29,142 bases of DNA from Bacteroides sp. UBA7335. GTDB taxonomy: Bacteria > Bacteroidota > Bacteroidia > Bacteroidales > Bacteroidaceae. Positions 1-9,664 of this stretch are shown piece by piece; the stretch's first letter is position 1; each line of letters opens with the position of its first letter. The position numbers and the translations under genes were made by a program. The stretch lies in contig DKPL01000093.1 of assembly GCA_002471185.1 (NCBI GenBank), forward strand, positions 563 through 29,704, written 5' to 3'. The notes under the pieces were generated by a model, which had not been told where the DNA came from, ran no database searches, and saw nothing but the letters and a program-made list of their open reading frames with translations.

Positions 1-417
1 CATTTTCTTTGGTTCGTTTCTTTTGGGGCTATGGACAAAAGAAATGAACAATCACAGCGCCAGCAACACCATAAATCGTAAATCAGGCAAGGTGTTACAA
101 ATTATAAGCAGCAACAGAAAAAAAATATAAATTAATCGTAACATTATCACAAAAAAGAAATTTTGTAAGCAACGAGAACGATATAAGTTATAAAACACAA
201 GCTACTTAGCCATAAAATGGAGAAAAACAAGAGATCCGCTTTCATTTTAACAATTTTCAATTTTAATGCCATATAACATATTTTTGACTAAATAATCACA
301 TAAAACAACAATTTAATCATTATTGGAAACAAAATAAATAAATAACAATCATTTTGATAGATAATAATATATATTTATAACTTAAATGTTAGCCTAAAAA
401 CAAATAAAATGTTTTTA
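1..417. other. AT-rich intergenic region without a recognisable gene
   Basis: Very AT-rich sequence with many stops in all frames. Apart from the inverted repeat at 17-44 and an 11-base copy of a heptamer-type repeat at 74-84, I see no gene, RNA or mobile element in it. Its downstream end abuts the promoter of the protease gene. Confidence 0.6.
17..44. repeat. 9-bp inverted repeat near the window edge
   Basis: TTTCTTTTG at 17-25 is the exact reverse complement of CAAAAGAAA at 36-44, with a 10-base spacer. No T-run follows on either strand in the way a terminator would need. On the minus strand a short open frame (reading ISFVHSPKRNEPKK) runs off the window start through this element. I cannot tell whether it is the edge of a small gene or an intergenic repeat. 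Confidence 0.35.
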
Positions 418-448
418 TTTGTTCAAATGGATTAAGTTTATATATTTG
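418..448 (+). promoter_or_regulatory. Bacteroidetes-type promoter for the giant subtilase
   Basis: TTTG at 418-421 (the -33 element) is followed after 19 bases by TATATTTG at 441-448, an exact match to the -7 consensus TAnnTTTG. Spacing of about 19-21 bases is the family norm. Transcription should begin near 454, giving a leader of roughly 290 bases before the chosen ATG at 746, which is long for this phylum. Confidence 0.7.
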
Positions 449-524
449 CAACATAAATAAACATCGTAGACTACAATACGAGACTTTAGACTTAAAAGAT
501 AAAGCTCAAAAAACAGTATATTTT

Positions 525-638
525 ATGTTAGCAAACCACCTACTTAACTTTTTTTCACGTCTTATTATTCGTTTAAAGATCAAAGCAATCGCATATCTTA
601 AACTCTACAGTTTAAAGGTATGTCCGATGTCAATATAA
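525..638 (+). other. possible 37-codon upstream ORF in the protease leader
   Basis: An ATG at 525 opens a frame of 37 codons ending in TAA at 636-638. The predicted peptide starts MLANHLLNFFSRLIIRLK and is basic and hydrophobic, with no acidic residue. It lies wholly between the promoter at 418-448 and the protease start. It could be a leader peptide or simply a chance ORF; no ribosome site or homologue supports it. Confidence 0.2.
598..615 (+). promoter_or_regulatory. small hairpin in the 5' leader
   Basis: TTAAACT at 598-604 and AGTTTAA at 609-615 form a perfect 7-bp stem with the four-base loop CTAC. It lies inside the transcribed leader and overlaps the end of the possible upstream ORF. 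It is AT-rich and has no T-run, so it is not an intrinsic terminator. Confidence 0.3.
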
Positions 639-745
639 TATTTCCCTTCAAACATACATGACTAGTAAAGGATTGCAATTTTGTGACCCTTACAAGTTGT
701 ATTGTATATTTTTATTCACTATATTTATTAATTACACGTTTTTTT

Positions 746-3700
746 ATGCAGAAACATTTACAGAAATGTATGTGGTTGCTATGCTTAATTATTAGCACCA
801 CTGTGTTTGCACAAACCAATGTAGTAGACCCGACAAGAGGAGTACTTCGCGTAAAACTTCAACAAGAAGTGGCTGCGAAAGTAGGAATCGTGCCGGCTTC
901 TACTCGCAATGGTATTGTTGCAACTGGTATTGAACCGTTTGACCGCGCTAGCCGTCAGGTGAAAGCGGTAAAAATGGAGAGAGTTTTTCCATATGTAGAA
1001 AAAATGGAAGCAAAGGCTCGTAAACACGGATTGCACCTTTGGTATGAGGTGAGATTTGATGAATCAATGGATCCTAAAGAAGCAGCACAAATTTTTAGCA
1101 GAGTGCCCGGTGTATCTATTGCCGAAAACATTGTGCCTATGCAGCTTCAAGGAAATCCAAGATTTGTAACGGTTGATCCGTTGACTTTTACAAACTACTC
1201 GACAAAAGCTGCTACAATGCCTTTTAACGACCCATTTTTGAGTAGACAATGGCACTATACCAATGATGGTACAATGAATGGTAGTATTGCCGGTTCGGAT
1301 ATCAACTTGTTTGAGGCTTGGAAGATTGCGACCGGTGACAAGAACTTGATTGTGGCTATCATTGACGGTGGTATAGACTATGAACACCCTGACTTGAAAG
1401 ATAATATCTTGATAAATGAGGCAGAGTTGAACGGTGCTCCGGGAGTAGATAACGATAAGAATGGCTACGTAGGAGATATCTATGGTTATAACTTCGTAAC
1501 AAAATCGGCTGATATCTATGGACATAGTCACGGTACACACGTGGCTGGTACTGTGGGTGCTGTAAACAATAACGGTATTGGTGTGGCAGGTGTAGCCGGT
1601 GGTAACGGACAAGGTGGTGTGAAATTGCTTTCATGCCAAGTGTTCGACTCGCGTAGCTCGGCTCAGGGCGACTTTGCCGGTGCCTTCTACTATGCAGCAG
1701 TACGTGGTGCATCAATTGCTCAATGTTCGTGGGGATGGGGATCGGCCGGATACTACGAACAAGCGGTATTGGATGCTGTAAAATTCTTTACTGACAGTGC
1801 TGAAAGTGAATTTATGAAAGGTGGTCTTTGTATCTTTGCCAATGGTAATACCGGAACTGAGGGTGACTTCTATCCTGCTTGCATGGAAGAGGTTATCGCA
1901 GTAGGTGCAATGACTTATGATGTGCGTCCAGCTCCTTACTCAAGCTATGGCGACTGGGTAGACATTACTGCTCCTGGTGGATTGATGGACTATAACGGTG
2001 CTGAGGGTGTATATAGTACGTTGCCTAATGGACAATATGGATACAATGAAGGTACATCAATGGCTTGTCCTCACGTATCGGGTATTGCTGCATTGGTGTT
2101 GTCGAAATATGGCAACCCTAACTTCCCTAATGAAACATTGCGCCAGCAGTTGTTGACTTCGGTAAACGACTTCTATACACGCAACCCTGAAGTAATTGGT
2201 AAATTTGGTAGTGGATATATTGATGCTTGGAAAGCCCTACAAATGGGTAACGGAAATGCACCACAACCTGTGAGTGACTTCTCTTTGCTTCCAGGCCAAG
2301 ACAATGTGTTGGTGGAATGGAATATCCCTGCATCTGATGATAATAATGTGAACTATCACATCATCTATTATAGCACAAGCGAGTTTAACGCAGCAAGCGA
2401 CTTGAGCAAACTTTCGCAAAAGCGTGTAGATACTAAGTTCTTTAACTCGGGCGATCCTGTAAGCAATGAGGTTAGCGGATTATCGCCTACTACTACTTAC
2501 TATTTTGCACTAAAAGCAGTAGACCGTTGGGGAAATGCTTCGGAACTGTCTGCTATAAAATCGGCTACCACAAATGCCGGTCCTAAAATGGAACTTGACA
2601 AGAATAGCTTATCGATAACTATTGATGCTAATACAAGTAACATTGGAAGCACTAGCTTCGTGATTAGCAACACGGATAAAGGGTTATTGAAATGGGAATC
2701 GATGAAACGTACTGTGTCTGTTTATCCTTCGGCAGTGGTAAAACCAATACCGGGTAAACAAGTGGCACAAAGAGGATTTATTTCTGCGTTGGCATCGACT
2801 AGAAACAACGTGGTTTCTTCTGAATATGTAACTGAAGATTATCCAATCAACTTAACTTATGCCGAATCGGTGGCAGCGTATATCGGCGAAAGCGATTTAA
2901 GTGTTTCGAACTCTATAGCGCAATGGTATTACGTTGATCCTAGTGTATATCCTAATGGATTTAACTTAACCGATCTATACTTCGAGGGCTTCTGTCAATA
3001 TGAATCGACTACAGATGTTCCGTTGATTCAAATTTATGACGGTAATAAACCTATGTCGAAAGAGGGATTGTTACTTGAATTCCAACCTCAGTTCTTTGCT
3101 TCTCGCTATGATGTGCAACTTGGTGAGCAAATCTACTTTGCGCCAGGAAATAAGATATGGGTTGTGGCTCACTTCAAAGCCGGAGTGAAAAACCCACTAG
3201 GTGCTTCGTTGGCAACAAATGCAGCATATAAAGCTTATAGCTTCTATAGCTCGAACATGGGTGAGACTTGGACTCAACTAAGCGAAGTGCTTCGCGAAGG
3301 CAACTTGAGCGAAATTGCCGATCAAGCCGTATGGGGAGTAACTGCAAAATCGAAAAATCCAGACTGGAGCTCAGTAGTAATATTAGACCCATCACTCGGA
3401 ACAGTAAGATCGGGAGAAACTCAAACGGTTAACGTAAGCAATGACGGACAGAAACTAGTAAATGGTAACTATAAGTTCAACATTAACCTAACAACCAACG
3501 AAGCTGGAAATAATAGCAAAAATATTCCGGTACAAATGACCGTTAAAGGATATAACCCTGAACTAAACACAGCTAAGGTGGTAAGTTTCGGAAACTTATT
3601 ACTAGGTCAAACTAAAGCTTTGGATATTGAAGTGGTAAATAGTGGATATGGCTCTTTTACTGGAGATTGGGGATCTTTGGGGGCAAACAATATCACCTGT

Positions 3701-6700
3701 AGCTCTGACCAGTTTGAAGTTCCGGGATATCAAACTCCTTATGCTGCAAGATCGACTTCGAACATCACCGTGAAATTTAAACCTACTAAAGCAGGAAGTC
3801 ATAGCGGTACGGTAAAACTAACTGATAAAAATGGAATATCACATAGCTTTGTGGTGACCGGTGTAGCAGATGAACCTGCTAAAATTTCGGTTACTCCTAA
3901 TTCATTTGACTTAGGCGATTTGGAAGTTGATGGTGACACTAAAGAAATTAAGTTCAGCATCAGTAACACTGGTAAATATCCTTTGGAGTATCTATTTCCT
4001 AAATTTAGCAATGAGGAAATCGAGAATAGTGGAAAATCAGCTCATAAATATGGCTACTCGTACGTTTCGAACTTGAATGGGGACAATAGCTTTGCTTATG
4101 ATGGTAATCCGGACTTGTTGCAATCAACCGATATCACAGATCAATTTACCGATATGAACTATTGGTCGAAACCAGTTCCACTAGGATTTACATTCCCTTA
4201 TTATGGTACTGACTATACGGAGGTATATGTGACTAGCTATGGAGCTATTGCTATAAGTAACGAAGGAACACTTCATGCTTGCTTACCTCCATCATCAGAA
4301 TCAAACTGTGTGGTTAACACCGGATTGATTACAATGTATGGATTTAACCAGTTGGTATTTACTCCAAAGAGTAAAGTAGAATATGGCAACCAAGATGGTA
4401 AATTTGTAGTGAAGTTTGCAAATGTATTGGCATTGAAGTATGGCAAAGATTACTCTGAGGTGAGCTTTCACATGACGCTATCGCCTTCGGGAAATATTGA
4501 ATTCTTCTATGATAATATTAACAACTTGGAGTTATTCCAAAATGGACAAGCACTGTTTGTGGCATTAGTGGATATTAAAGCACAAGACCCATTTGTTATC
4601 ACTGACAATATCAACAATAGTGAGGAACTTTATACTCAAATCACAAGTGGAACTGCCATTAAGTTTAATGCACCGGGTAAATCGTTAATTCAATCACTTA
4701 GCTCTACAAATGGAGTAGTTGGTATTGGAGAAACGAAAGAAATATCGGCTGTAATTGGTGCTAAAACCGGTATGTATGCGGGTGAATTGAAAAACTCATT
4801 AACAATAGTTAGCAATGACCCAATCGACGGTACTTCGCATGTGAACCTAACAGCTAATATCGTTGGAAAATCGTTGAAACCTGTGGCAGAGGTGAAATCG
4901 GAAACGGTTGACTTTGGCAATGTATTCAGAACTGCGACTGCGAAACTCAGCGTAGGGGTAAGCAACACGGGTACAAACTTATTGACTATTAATGATGTAA
5001 AAATCACAAACAATAAGTTCAATTTTGATTTGCAATTGCCTTATAACATCGAAGCGGGAACATCGAAAGATATCGTGGTTACTCTACCTACTGAAGCTAA
5101 AGGGGCAGTTGAGGATGAAATGGTAATCACTTGCGCTGATGGTACGGTATTGAAAGTGGCACTGAAAGGTACTGTAATTGGTGTGCCGGTGGCTACTGTT
5201 ACTCCAGAGGCTATCACGGCTACAATTGAAAGTGGTTCGGCATTGACCAAATCACTGAAAATCGTAAATAAGGGAGATGAAGCTTTAGAGTATTCGATTA
5301 CGCCTAATAGCTGGTTTGGTATTGACGATCTTGAAGCAAACGAATCGTCAAAAGTAAGCTATAACTTTGCTGCTTCGGCAAACGATAAAAGCGTAGAATA
5401 TGCTTGGGAAGATATTGAAACTACAGGAGAAGCTACTCACTTGAAGCAATCGTACTGGTTGAACAATGACTTTAAAGAGGTAGAACTTCCATATGATGTT
5501 TATTTCTATGGTAAGAAATACAATAAACTCTATATTTATGGAGTTGGATTCGTATCATTTACATATAAAGATGACTTGAAAGAATTCCCTGAACCTCCAA
5601 TGACACTTCCTACCAAAGAGACTATTTATAGCAACTTCTTAGCACCACTATGGGCGTACCACTTTATGGATCAAACTTCCACTTCAGGGGTTTACTATCA
5701 GGTGAAAGATGATCGCGTAGTTATCTCGTTTATGGAATATGGAAACTCGGTAAATAGTGGAGTTTGCTTCCAAGTAATATTAAACCGTGATGGAAAAATC
5801 AAGTATCAATATAAACTATTTGCTGAATGGGGAGAACTATCTAACCTATATGGATTAGTGGGTATGCAAAATGAAGATGCAACTGAGGGTATATTGTTGC
5901 CTGAATATTGTATCGCTGAAAATAGTGCAGTAGAGTTCTATACGATCAAATCGAATAAACTAGAGCCTTTTGGTATTTCGAATGTAAACTTAAACTTCTA
6001 CACTGACCGCATGGCAGGAGAGTATCAAAGTGAAATTTTGATTAATACCAACATCCCTACTTCGTCTGTGATAAGTGTGCCTGTGAACTTAACGCTTACC
6101 GGTGAACCACAAGCGGTATTCCCTACTGAGGTTAAAATGGAAGTAGTGAAGGGTACTGTAAATGATGATTCTTATCTATCTGTTCCATTTGTAATATCGA
6201 ACAGCGGTAATGCTAACTTCAAAATTACAAATATTGATGCACCGGGCATGATTGGCTGGGAAGCAACTGTGGGACTATTGCAATATTATGGTACGCATAT
6301 TGACGACTTCTGGGGTGATGAATTCGTAGGATTCGGAAACTATACACCGGGCACTGAAATAGTAGTGGGCAAAGAACCTGTTCGATTTAAGGTTATGGTA
6401 ATGGATAACTTCAGTATGGCTAATTATAATGTACCAATGACATTTACTGTGGAAGGTCTTGACAAAGAAACCGTAGAGGTACCATTTAGTTTGACTATAA
6501 CAGATGCTCCTGCTCTTTACTTTGCAACTCATGAAACACGTATAAGCGGTGTATCGAAAGAGTATAAAGATAATGTAGATGTAATGTTTGCTAATGCAGG
6601 TAACTATAAATTGACTTACTCGCTAGAACTAGACCCATCGGGTGTAGGAGCTGAAGAAGGTACTGATACAGGTGGTGGTGTAATGCCAATGACAAAAGCG

Positions 6701-8458
6701 GCTCCATCGGCTATGAGCAAAGCGTTGATTGAGAATGTGGCTAACACACCGATTATGACGCTAAACGAAACTCGTTCAGACAACCCGGCTGATGTGCCAA
6801 CGAATATCGAATACAAACGTTCGTTGTACTACCCAGCGTATAGCGGTACAAACAGTCTATACTTGGTAGGTTCGTTTGATAAGGTAACCCGATTTATGGC
6901 AGCGACTCAATTTACTGCACCGGCTGATGGATTTAATATCAACAGTGTATACTTCTATGCAACTATTGGTAATTTGAAAAATGTAGATATTAAGGCTGAA
7001 ATTATTCAAGGTAACAATGTGGCTACCGGAAACGTTATCGGAACAGGAACATTACACATTGAAAAAGAAGATCCAATTGACAACAATGGAAATGAAGTGT
7101 ACAACGGTAACTACCGTCTTGTAAAATTGGATAAGGATGTGTTTATTACTCCTAACGAAACATTCTATGTTCGCTTTACTTTCCCTATTGGATGGGAATA
7201 CTCTATTGGCCTTGTGAAAAAAGAAGAAGCTGTGATTGATGGTAGATACTTATACTGCATCGGTGACTCTTGGAATGATGCTGCCGTTGATCTTGAGGGT
7301 AGCTACGGACCAACAGGATATATTACAACTTGTTTGGAAATGGGCGATGGTGAAAATTGGATTAAAATGTTGACCCCCGAAACTGAGGGAACAATTGAAC
7401 CTGATGAGATGGCTACAGTTACAGTACAACTAAACGCTGCAGCTGCTCGTATGGAGAAAAACAACAAGGCAGTACTTGTGGTAAGAAGCAATGATCCTAG
7501 CCAACCTGTTGTGAACTATCCTATCTACTTAGATTTGAATGGTGCTCCGGTTATCACTACACCTGAAACATTGATCTATGCTTCGGAAGGAACTTCATCG
7601 AATGTAGCAATCACTGTGACTGATGAAGATGGTGACTCATTTGAACTGACACTTAGTGATGAAGTGGCTATCGCTACATTTGGTACATGTGAACCTGCTG
7701 AGGGGGCAAATGTGACTATTGAAAAGGTGGATAGCAAAACAATTCGTGTGACATCTAATGATGAAACAATACCTGCGGCTGTGACAGTGAATGTGACTTT
7801 GACACCTGACTTTGGCGATATGGGTAACCATAGTTTTAAACTGACTGCTACTGATGCTGGTAATAACAGCTCAAATGCAACTGTGAGATACTATGTGCAA
7901 CATGTAAATCGTGCTCCGGAAGCTGTGCAACAAGCGGATATTGAAATTGGTTTGCAATCAGCTAGCGAAATCATCAACTTAAACAGCTTGTTTGTTGATC
8001 CGGATGGCGATGACATGACTTATGTTATGAAACTTTCGAACGATGAGGTGGTAGATGCATTTACCACACCGGAAAGTGTTATCTTCGTGGGTAGAAAAAT
8101 GGGTGAAGTGACTGCTACAATTACTGCTACGGATAAAAACGGAGCGAGCACAACGAATTCATTTAACGTGAAGGTAGTTACCGGAACAGGTATCAACGAT
8201 GTTGAAACAGACAAATCGGTTTCTATTTATCCTAACCCTGTTGTTGATTTTGCAAACGTGACTATCAACACTGAGGTGAACGATGAAGTTGTTTATCGTT
8301 TGTATGACACTAATGGTGCATTGTTATTGAATGAGGTAGCTCGCACTGCAAAAGGTCAGATTTATGCTATAGACATGACTGGTTTTGTAGCGGGTGTTTA
8401 TTATCTTGAACTTGAAATCAACGGCTCTCGTTCGACGATTGCGGTAATGAAGAGATAA
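746..8458 (+). CDS. giant secreted subtilisin-like serine protease (S8) with T9SS sorting domain
   Basis: About 2570 residues. The ATG at 746 is preferred over an in-frame GTG at 683 because it directly begins a signal peptide (basic start, hydrophobic core, likely cleavage A22-Q23). A propeptide-like region follows. The S8 domain (about 190-480) has the full triad: Asp207 in IIDGGIDYEHPD, His262 in HSHGTHVAGT, Ser438 in GTSMACPHVSG. A fibronectin III domain lies at about 504-610. The rest is a stalk of beta-sandwich modules: a jelly-roll-like unit at 693-937 related to one at 2020-2266, a lectin-like unit at 1099-1309 related to one at 1546-1735, and several choice-of-anchor-D/ASPM-like repeats. 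Two cadherin-like repeats precede the final 85 residues, which form a type A T9SS sorting domain (SIYPNPV, GALLLNE, FVAGVYYLELE, terminal KR). It should cross the outer membrane by T9SS and act outside the cell. The substrate is unknown. It is monocistronic. Confidence 0.95.
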   Translation: MQKHLQKCMWLLCLIISTTVFAQTNVVDPTRGVLRVKLQQEVAAKVGIVPASTRNGIVATGIEPFDRASRQVKAVKMERVFPYVEKMEAKARKHGLHLWYEVRFDESMDPKEAAQIFSRVPGVSIAENIVPMQLQGNPRFVTVDPLTFTNYSTKAATMPFNDPFLSRQWHYTNDGTMNGSIAGSDINLFEAWKIATGDKNLIVAIIDGGIDYEHPDLKDNILINEAELNGAPGVDNDKNGYVGDIYGYNFVTKSADIYGHSHGTHVAGTVGAVNNNGIGVAGVAGGNGQGGVKLLSCQVFDSRSSAQGDFAGAFYYAAVRGASIAQCSWGWGSAGYYEQAVLDAVKFFTDSAESEFMKGGLCIFANGNTGTEGDFYPACMEEVIAVGAMTYDVRPAPYSSYGDWVDITAPGGLMDYNGAEGVYSTLPNGQYGYNEGTSMACPHVSGIAALVLSKYGNPNFPNETLRQQLLTSVNDFYTRNPEVIGKFGSGYIDAWKALQMGNGNAPQPVSDFSLLPGQDNVLVEWNIPASDDNNVNYHIIYYSTSEFNAASDLSKLSQKRVDTKFFNSGDPVSNEVSGLSPTTTYYFALKAVDRWGNASELSAIKSATTNAGPKMELDKNSLSITIDANTSNIGSTSFVISNTDKGLLKWESMKRTVSVYPSAVVKPIPGKQVAQRGFISALASTRNNVVSSEYVTEDYPINLTYAESVAAYIGESDLSVSNSIAQWYYVDPSVYPNGFNLTDLYFEGFCQYESTTDVPLIQIYDGNKPMSKEGLLLEFQPQFFASRYDVQLGEQIYFAPGNKIWVVAHFKAGVKNPLGASLATNAAYKAYSFYSSNMGETWTQLSEVLREGNLSEIADQAVWGVTAKSKNPDWSSVVILDPSLGTVRSGETQTVNVSNDGQKLVNGNYKFNINLTTNEAGNNSKNIPVQMTVKGYNPELNTAKVVSFGNLLLGQTKALDIEVVNSGYGSFTGDWGSLGANNITCSSDQFEVPGYQTPYAARSTSNITVKFKPTKAGSHSGTVKLTDKNGISHSFVVTGVADEPAKISVTPNSFDLGDLEVDGDTKEIKFSISNTGKYPLEYLFPKFSNEEIENSGKSAHKYGYSYVSNLNGDNSFAYDGNPDLLQSTDITDQFTDMNYWSKPVPLGFTFPYYGTDYTEVYVTSYGAIAISNEGTLHACLPPSSESNCVVNTGLITMYGFNQLVFTPKSKVEYGNQDGKFVVKFANVLALKYGKDYSEVSFHMTLSPSGNIEFFYDNINNLELFQNGQALFVALVDIKAQDPFVITDNINNSEELYTQITSGTAIKFNAPGKSLIQSLSSTNGVVGIGETKEISAVIGAKTGMYAGELKNSLTIVSNDPIDGTSHVNLTANIVGKSLKPVAEVKSETVDFGNVFRTATAKLSVGVSNTGTNLLTINDVKITNNKFNFDLQLPYNIEAGTSKDIVVTLPTEAKGAVEDEMVITCADGTVLKVALKGTVIGVPVATVTPEAITATIESGSALTKSLKIVNKGDEALEYSITPNSWFGIDDLEANESSKVSYNFAASANDKSVEYAWEDIETTGEATHLKQSYWLNNDFKEVELPYDVYFYGKKYNKLYIYGVGFVSFTYKDDLKEFPEPPMTLPTKETIYSNFLAPLWAYHFMDQTSTSGVYYQVKDDRVVISFMEYGNSVNSGVCFQVILNRDGKIKYQYKLFAEWGELSNLYGLVGMQNEDATEGILLPEYCIAENSAVEFYTIKSNKLEPFGISNVNLNFYTDRMAGEYQSEILINTNIPTSSVISVPVNLTLTGEPQAVFPTEVKMEVVKGTVNDDSYLSVPFVISNSGNANFKITNIDAPGMIGWEATVGLLQYYGTHIDDFWGDEFVGFGNYTPGTEIVVGKEPVRFKVMVMDNFSMANYNVPMTFTVEGLDKETVEVPFSLTITDAPALYFATHETRISGVSKEYKDNVDVMFANAGNYKLTYSLELDPSGVGAEEGTDTGGGVMPMTKAAPSAMSKALIENVANTPIMTLNETRSDNPADVPTNIEYKRSLYYPAYSGTNSLYLVGSFDKVTRFMAATQFTAPADGFNINSVYFYATIGNLKNVDIKAEIIQGNNVATGNVIGTGTLHIEKEDPIDNNGNEVYNGNYRLVKLDKDVFITPNETFYVRFTFPIGWEYSIGLVKKEEAVIDGRYLYCIGDSWNDAAVDLEGSYGPTGYITTCLEMGDGENWIKMLTPETEGTIEPDEMATVTVQLNAAAARMEKNNKAVLVVRSNDPSQPVVNYPIYLDLNGAPVITTPETLIYASEGTSSNVAITVTDEDGDSFELTLSDEVAIATFGTCEPAEGANVTIEKVDSKTIRVTSNDETIPAAVTVNVTLTPDFGDMGNHSFKLTATDAGNNSSNATVRYYVQHVNRAPEAVQQADIEIGLQSASEIINLNSLFVDPDGDDMTYVMKLSNDEVVDAFTTPESVIFVGRKMGEVTATITATDKNGASTTNSFNVKVVTGTGINDVETDKSVSIYPNPVVDFANVTINTEVNDEVVYRLYDTNGALLLNEVARTAKGQIYAIDMTGFVAGVYYLELEINGSRSTIAVMKR

Positions 8459-8480
8459 TTTATATCTGTATTTTATTAAG

Positions 8481-8510
8481 AGAGGGGGGCATTTGCTTCC
8501 CTCTTTTTTT
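8481..8510 (+). terminator. intrinsic terminator after the subtilase gene
   Basis: AGAGGGGGGC (8481-8490) pairs with GCTTCCCTCT (8495-8504) in a 10-bp stem with two G-T pairs and the loop ATTT, followed by a T-tract to 8510. It sits 22 bases past the stop codon. Confidence 0.88.
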
Positions 8511-8536
8511 GTATGAGAAACCGGGTGTGGTTTATG

Positions 8537-8560
8537 AGGTACAAGGTACGATTTACGATT
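8537..8560 (+). repeat. degenerate heptanucleotide tandem repeat
   Basis: The sequence divides into 7-base units AGGTACA, AGGTACG, ATTTACG plus a partial ATT. The last 11 bases (GATTTACGATT, 8550-8560) occur in reverse complement at 74-84, on the far side of the protease gene. It is non-coding. Confidence 0.45.
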
Positions 8561-8683
8561 CAAACACACAAAACTAATAGTATAGCACAGCCCAATTGTA
8601 CATGGTTAGTAAAAATCGAGTTTCCGTAAACCGTTACGTATATTTTCTACATCGCCTTAACAAAAATAAAACCTAAGAGAAGG

Positions 8684-8691
8684 TACATTTG
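8684..8691 (+). promoter_or_regulatory. -7 element of the sugar-oxidation operon
   Basis: TACATTTG matches TAnnTTTG exactly, 28 bases before the ATG at 8720. No clear TTTG -33 element lies at the expected distance. The predicted leader is about 20-25 bases. Confidence 0.5.
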
Positions 8692-8719
8692 CAACGTAAA
8701 ACAAACCAATTGTAACACT

Positions 8720-9652
8720 ATGAAATATAGAAAACTTGGAAACACAGGTATGATAGTATCCGATCTAAGCTTCGGAGCATCATCACTTGGAAGCGTATTT
8801 CACGAGACAAAAGAGAGTGAAGCCATTGAAGCGGTATTTACTGCCATTGAAGAGGGCATAAACTTTATTGATGTGTCGCCCTACTACGGACACTACAAGG
8901 CAGAAACTGTATTGGGCAAAGCTTTAAAAGATATTCCTCGCAATAAATATTATCTATCGACAAAGGTGGGACGCTATGGCGAAAAAGGGGTTAACACCTG
9001 GGATTATAGCGGTAAAAAAGCACAAGAAAGTGTGTACGAAAGCATGGATAGACTGCATGTAGACCACATCGATTTGATTAATGTGCACGATGTGGAATTT
9101 GCTGATATCAACCTGGTGATAAACGAAACACTACCTGCCTTGGTGGAGCTACGCGAGAAGGGTATTGTTGGCCATGTGGGAGTGACCGACTTGCAGCTGG
9201 ATAACTTGAAATGGATGGTAAAGCATGCACCGGAAGGTAGCATCGAAACGGTATTGAACTTCTGTCACTACTGCTTGAACGATGATAAACTGGGAGATTA
9301 TTTGGAACTATTCGAATCGAAAAATGTGGGAGTAATCAATGCTTCGCCTTTCTCGATGGGACTGTTGAGCGAGCGTGGTGTACCGGCTTGGCACCCTGCA
9401 CCTCAACCGTTGGTGGAAGCTTGCCAGCGTGCGGCTCAGCACTGCAAAGACAAAGGGTATCCTATTGAAAAACTAGCGGTACAGTTTGCTATTAGTAATC
9501 CTCGTATACCTACTACCCTATTTAGTACAGCCAATCCTGCTAATGTGAAAAAGACTGTGGCCTATGCGGCTGAACCTATCGACTGGGATTTGGTGAAAGA
9601 GGTAAAAGAGATTATAGGCGATCAGCAATATGTGACTTGGGCAAACTCTTAA
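8720..9652 (+). CDS. aldo/keto reductase, probable sugar 1-dehydrogenase (L-fucose/L-galactose type)
   Basis: 310 residues, the usual aldo/keto reductase length, with a soluble TIM-barrel pattern and no signal peptide, so cytoplasmic. The catalytic tetrad can be read: Asp51 and Tyr56 in FIDVSPYYG, Lys82 in YLSTKVGRYG, His123 in LINVHDVE. The start MKYRKLGNTGMIVSDLSFG and the overall layout resemble the L-galactose dehydrogenase / D-threo-aldose 1-dehydrogenase branch, which oxidises the anomeric carbon of L-fucose, L-galactose or D-arabinose to a lactone with NAD(P). It is the first gene of an operon, with an amidohydrolase 12 bases downstream that could open such a lactone. Substrate choice is inferred from family and neighbours. 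A general aldehyde reductase role remains possible. Confidence 0.88.
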   Translation: MKYRKLGNTGMIVSDLSFGASSLGSVFHETKESEAIEAVFTAIEEGINFIDVSPYYGHYKAETVLGKALKDIPRNKYYLSTKVGRYGEKGVNTWDYSGKKAQESVYESMDRLHVDHIDLINVHDVEFADINLVINETLPALVELREKGIVGHVGVTDLQLDNLKWMVKHAPEGSIETVLNFCHYCLNDDKLGDYLELFESKNVGVINASPFSMGLLSERGVPAWHPAPQPLVEACQRAAQHCKDKGYPIEKLAVQFAISNPRIPTTLFSTANPANVKKTVAYAAEPIDWDLVKEVKEIIGDQQYVTWANS

Positions 9653-9664
9653 ACCATAAGATGT

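Noticed and set aside
649..656. Minus-strand TATGTTTG match to the -7 consensus
   Set aside because: There is no gene on that strand between it and the window start, and the -33 element is imperfect; probably chance in AT-rich DNA.
683..745. GTG-initiated N-terminal extension of the subtilase
   Set aside because: It adds 21 hydrophobic residues before a complete, typical signal peptide that starts at the ATG at 746.
1064..1612. 182-residue minus-strand ORF inside the subtilase
   Set aside because: It is antisense to the catalytic domain, has low-complexity Thr/Ile/Ser/Val composition and no recognisable domain; a shadow of the real gene.
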